A DNA stretch of 7,449 nt, taken from the NCBI GenBank assembly GCA_036377075.1, contig DASUZB010000141.1:1-7449 (forward strand), read 5' to 3'. The notes below the pieces were generated by a model, which was given only the letters and a program-made list of their open reading frames with translations, had not been told where the DNA came from and searched no databases. Of this stretch, positions 4,847 to 7,449 are shown piece by piece. The position numbers and the translations under genes were made by a program. The first letter of the stretch is position 1. Each line of letters starts with the position of its first letter. Origin of the DNA: DASUZB01 sp036377075 (lineage in GTDB: Bacteria; Actinomycetota; CALGFH01).

Positions 4847-5605
4847 CTGGCGCCTCGCCAACGGCCTTGCCGGGCAACGCGGCCGCGGCGCCTTGGCGCC
4901 GCGGGCCGCGGGGCGGCCGTCCTAGCCCTCTCGCTGCTCGCCGCGGCCTGCACGCCGAGCAGCATCACCGAGCAGGGCCGCACCATCCACGACCTCTACA
5001 ACCTGTTCATGTGGATCGCCGCGGTGGTGTTCGTGGTGGTGTCCGGCCTGGTCCTGTGGTCGGTGGTCCGCTACCGGCGCCGGGACGACGAGCTGCCCGC
5101 GCAGACCCACGGCAACGACACCCTGGAGCTGCTCTGGACGCTGGTCCCCACGCTCCTGGTCGGCGTCCTGATCGTCGCGACCGTGCAGGCGCAGGACAAG
5201 GTGCTGCGCCACTCCCCGGAGGCGCTGCCGATCAAGGTCACCGGCTTCCAGTGGAGCTGGCAGTTCGACTACCCCGACGGCGTCCGCATCGTCGGCCAGC
5301 CGAAGCAGCGGCCCACCATGGTGGTGCCGGTCGCCCGGCCGATCCGGATCGAGCTCTCCTCCGCCGACGTCGTCCACTCGTTCTACATCCCCAGGACGCT
5401 GTTCAAGCGGCAGGCGATCCCCGGCTTCCCGAGCCACTTCGACCTGACCTTCGACCAGGTGGGCACCTATCCTGGGCAGTGCGCGCAGTTCTGCGGCGTC
5501 GCGCATGCCGACATGCTGTTCGACGTCAAGGTGGTCTCCCAGAGCGAGTACGAGAGCTGGCTGCAGGCCAACCGCGCCGCCCAGGGCGGCGCCGCCGGGC
5601 CGTAG
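4847..5605 (+). CDS. coxB: Cytochrome c oxidase subunit II (CuA subunit), probable lipoprotein
   Basis: This subunit takes electrons from cytochrome c through its binuclear CuA centre and passes them to heme a in subunit I. From the proposed start it has 252 residues. An Arg-rich n-region, the hydrophobic stretch AAVLALSLLAAA and Cys35 form a lipoprotein-type signal (Ala rather than Leu at -3). Two membrane helices follow (about 53-74 and 93-115), then QWSWQF (135-140), the aromatic electron-entry region, and the cupredoxin domain. The CuA ligands are visible: His177 (DVVHSFYIP), Cys212 and Cys216 (GQCAQFCG), His220 and Met223. Gln214 stands where the bovine enzyme has Glu198. No ATG, GTG or TTG occurs in frame before the signal peptide, and CTG 4847 sits behind a strong ribosome site, so CTG is the likely start. 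coxA follows after 24 bases. Confidence 0.93.
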   Translation: MAPRQRPCRATRPRRLGAAGRGAAVLALSLLAAACTPSSITEQGRTIHDLYNLFMWIAAVVFVVVSGLVLWSVVRYRRRDDELPAQTHGNDTLELLWTLVPTLLVGVLIVATVQAQDKVLRHSPEALPIKVTGFQWSWQFDYPDGVRIVGQPKQRPTMVVPVARPIRIELSSADVVHSFYIPRTLFKRQAIPGFPSHFDLTFDQVGTYPGQCAQFCGVAHADMLFDVKVVSQSEYESWLQANRAAQGGAAGP

Positions 5606-5629
5606 GCCACGAAACGGAGTGCACGCCAC

Positions 5630-7312
5630 ATGGCAACGACCGAGGTACCCGTACCGGCCCAGCCCGCGGCGCCGCACGAGCGCTCCCAGGCCACGCTGGT
5701 CGACTACCTGACCACGGTCGACCACAAGAAGATCGGGATCCTCTACGTCTACACCGCGTTCGGGGTGTTCCTGTTCGCCGGCGTCCTCGCCCTGCTGGTG
5801 CGCTTCGAGCTGGCGGCGCCGGGCCTGCAGGCGCTCAGCGAGAACACCTACAACCAGGTCTTCACCATGCACGGCACGATGATGGTGCTGCTGTTCGCCG
5901 TGCAGGTCACCACCGGCCTGGCCAACTTCTTCATGCCGCTGCAGATCGGCGCCGCCGACGTCGCCTTCCCGCGCCTCAACGCGCTGTCGTACTGGCTGTA
6001 CCTGTTCGGCACGCTGATCGTGTTCAGCTCGTTCTTCGTCTCCGGCGGCACCGCCGCGACCGGCTGGACGGTCTACCCGCCGCTGTCGAACACGACCTAC
6101 CAGCAGGGCAGCGGCGTCGACCTGTGGATCATCGGGCTGGCGGTGGTCGGCGTCGGCGCGATCCTGGGCGGGGTGAACTTCGTCACCACCATCCTGAACA
6201 TGCGCGCGCCGGGGATGACCATGTTCCGGATGCCGCTGTTCACCTGGACCGTGCTGGTCAACCAGCTGATCATCCTGTTCGCCTTCCCGCCGCTGACCGC
6301 CGGGCTGGCGATGCTGTTCCTCGACCGCAACTTCGGCGCGGCGTTCTTCGACCCGACCCACGGCGGCAACCCGATCCTGTTCCAGCACCTGTTCTGGTTC
6401 TTCGGCCACCCCGAGGTCTACATCGTCATCCTGCCGGCGTTCGGGATGATCAGCGAGGTCATCCCGGTGTTCTCGCGCAAGCCGCTGTTCGGCTACCGGG
6501 CGATGGTCTTCGCCGTGTTCGGCATCGCCGCGCTGTCGTTCGGCGTCTGGGCGCACCACATGTTCTCCACCGGCGCGGTCAACCTGCCGTGGTTCTCGAT
6601 CATGACGATGCTGATCGCGGTGCCGACCGGCATCAAGATCTTCAACTGGGTGGCGACCATGTGGCGCGGGGCGATCACCTTCACCACCGCGATGCTGATG
6701 GCCGTCGGCTTCCTGCTGGTGTTCCTGATCGGCGGCATCACCGGGGTGTTCCTCGCCGCGCCGCCGATCGACTTCGCCGTCACCGACACCTACTACGTGG
6801 TCGCCCACTTCCACTACGTGATGGTCGGCGGGCTGTTCTTCGCCCTGTTCGCCGGGCTCTACTTCTGGTTCCCGAAGATGAGCGGCCGCTTCCTCTCCGA
6901 GGCCTGGGGCAGGCTGCACTTCTGGTCGCTGTTCATCGGCTTCAACCTGACCTTCTTCCCGCAGTTCATCCTCGGCCTGGAGGGGATGCCGCGGCGCATC
7001 GCCGACTACCACGTCGACGGCTGGCAGCCGCTCAACCTGGCGTCCACCGTCGGCGCCTTCCTGGTCGGCGCGTCGACCCTGCCGTTCCTGTGGAACGTGT
7101 TCCGGTCGCTGCGCAAGGGCGCGCCGGCCGGGGCGGACCCGTGGGAGGGCAACAGCCTGGAGTGGTCGACCAGCTCGCCGCCGCCGTCCCACAACTTCCA
7201 CGAGCTGCCGCCGATCCGCTCGGAGCGGCCGACCTTCGACCACCGCCACGCCGCCAAGGCCGCCGTGGCGGCGGGCGACCACGGGACCGACCAGGAGCGG
7301 GGCCAGGCATGA
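5630..7312 (+). CDS. coxA: Cytochrome c oxidase subunit I (aa3 type, A1 class)
   Basis: This is the 560-residue catalytic subunit, which reduces O2 to water at the heme a3-CuB centre while pumping protons. The family opening DHKKIGILY is at 31-39, and about twelve membrane helices follow. Ligands by family alignment are His81 (FTMHGTMM) and His395 for heme a, His393 for heme a3 (VVAHFHYV), and His260, His309 and His310 for CuB. Tyr264 in GHPEVY is the residue cross-linked to His260. The D-channel is intact (Asp110, Asn99, Asn117, Glu262), as is the K-channel (Thr333, Lys336). In the segment TDTYYVVAHFHY, Thr385 replaces the His of the bovine HDTYYV sequence. The C-terminus (DPWEGNSLEWSTSSPPPSHN, 503-522) resembles the tail common in bacterial CtaD proteins. 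ATG 5630 follows ACGGAG with a long 10-base spacer. The stop overlaps the next start as ATGA. ctaD is the equivalent symbol. Confidence 0.97.
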   Translation: MATTEVPVPAQPAAPHERSQATLVDYLTTVDHKKIGILYVYTAFGVFLFAGVLALLVRFELAAPGLQALSENTYNQVFTMHGTMMVLLFAVQVTTGLANFFMPLQIGAADVAFPRLNALSYWLYLFGTLIVFSSFFVSGGTAATGWTVYPPLSNTTYQQGSGVDLWIIGLAVVGVGAILGGVNFVTTILNMRAPGMTMFRMPLFTWTVLVNQLIILFAFPPLTAGLAMLFLDRNFGAAFFDPTHGGNPILFQHLFWFFGHPEVYIVILPAFGMISEVIPVFSRKPLFGYRAMVFAVFGIAALSFGVWAHHMFSTGAVNLPWFSIMTMLIAVPTGIKIFNWVATMWRGAITFTTAMLMAVGFLLVFLIGGITGVFLAAPPIDFAVTDTYYVVAHFHYVMVGGLFFALFAGLYFWFPKMSGRFLSEAWGRLHFWSLFIGFNLTFFPQFILGLEGMPRRIADYHVDGWQPLNLASTVGAFLVGASTLPFLWNVFRSLRKGAPAGADPWEGNSLEWSTSSPPPSHNFHELPPIRSERPTFDHRHAAKAAVAAGDHGTDQERGQA

Positions 7313-7449
7313 GCGACGAGTCCGCCATCCTGCTGCGCGTCGCCATCTTCGGGCTGGTCGCCGGGGCCATCTACTGGCTGGTCAGCTACGAGTGGTTCGG
7401 GGTCGTGGCGCTGCTGCTGCTCGGCGGCGGCGTGGCGATCCTCACCACC
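7309..7449 (+). CDS. ctaF: Cytochrome c oxidase subunit IV, ctaF-like, N-terminal 47 residues (3' end off window)
   Basis: The start overlaps the coxA stop (ATGA), with AGGAG at 7293-7297, so translation is probably coupled. The visible part reads MSDESAILLRVAIFGLVAGA and then IYWLVSYEWFGVVALLLLGG, which gives one membrane helix at about 7-25 and the start of a second from about 31. Actinobacteria usually carry a small two- to four-helix subunit IV gene directly after ctaD, and the spacing of Trp, Ser/Tyr and Glu after helix one (YWLVSYEWFG) fits my memory of CtaF proteins. It is an accessory, non-catalytic subunit. The call rests on position and helix pattern because the family has few fixed residues. 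Confidence 0.78.
   Translation, partial: MSDESAILLRVAIFGLVAGAIYWLVSYEWFGVVALLLLGGGVAILTT

Noticed and set aside
4791..4923. ATG at 4791 as an alternative start for coxB
   Set aside because: It is in a different frame, meets a stop at about 4921-4923 and has no ribosome site; it would require an indel in the sequence.
4922..7282. Open frame of 786 codons on the minus strand opposite coxB and coxA
   Set aside because: It is the antisense of two certain genes; the product is rich in Gly, Arg, Asp, Glu and Gln without domain pattern, as high-GC antisense frames usually are.
1..7449. CRISPR array, tRNA, rRNA, insertion sequence or attachment site
   Set aside because: I looked for spaced direct repeats, tRNA T-loop patterns, transposase-like frames with terminal inverted repeats, and paired att-like repeats, and found none I could support.

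Overview
The window is a very GC-rich piece of a bacterial chromosome, most likely from an actinomycete in the broad sense (phylum Actinomycetota). This rests on four things: the base composition, a ClgR-type regulator (a family I know only from Actinobacteria), the cytochrome oxidase gene order coxB-coxA-ctaF, and an apparently leaderless promoter. I cannot place it at order or family level. It may be a deep or uncultured lineage.

Layout. (1) 1-1490, minus strand: two tightly coupled membrane-protein genes. The upstream one (273-1490) is a multi-pass protein resembling TrbL/VirB6-type conjugation channel proteins. The next (1-270, running off the left edge) has one membrane anchor after a basic N-terminus. 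(2) 1491-2097: a 607-base region between divergent genes with no credible gene. It holds a 20-bp direct repeat overlapping a possible minus-strand promoter, and two sets of inverted repeats in the predicted leader of the membrane-protein operon. (3) 2098-3297, plus: a soluble PAS sensor histidine kinase of the NarX/DegS (HisKA_3) type, with no response regulator in view. (4) 3294-4216, minus: a clpP-clgR operon read toward the kinase. The two genes overlap in GTGA, and the clgR stop shares a CTAG palindrome with the kinase stop. (5) 4217-4394: an intergenic region between divergent genes, holding a likely leaderless clpP promoter and a palindrome that looks like a ClgR operator. (6) 4395-7449, plus: a four-helix membrane protein of unknown function, then coxB (CTG start inferred), coxA, and the first 47 codons of a subunit IV gene (ctaF-like), overlapping coxA in ATGA.

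How the genes work together. ClgR probably activates its own operon and so raises the supply of the ClpP peptidase, giving a proteolysis control loop. CoxB, CoxA and CtaF are subunits of an aa3-type cytochrome c oxidase. Its proton-channel and heme/copper ligands are all present, but two positions that bind the non-redox Mg/Mn ion in the mitochondrial enzyme are changed (Thr385 in CoxA, Gln214 in CoxB). The four-helix protein just upstream of coxB has two membrane-region histidines and may be a partner of the oxidase, but its function is unknown. I do not see a clearly new multi-gene system. The best leads are the putative ClgR operator with leaderless promoter, the four-helix protein, the CTG start, the altered metal-site residues and the TrbL-like operon with its structured leader.
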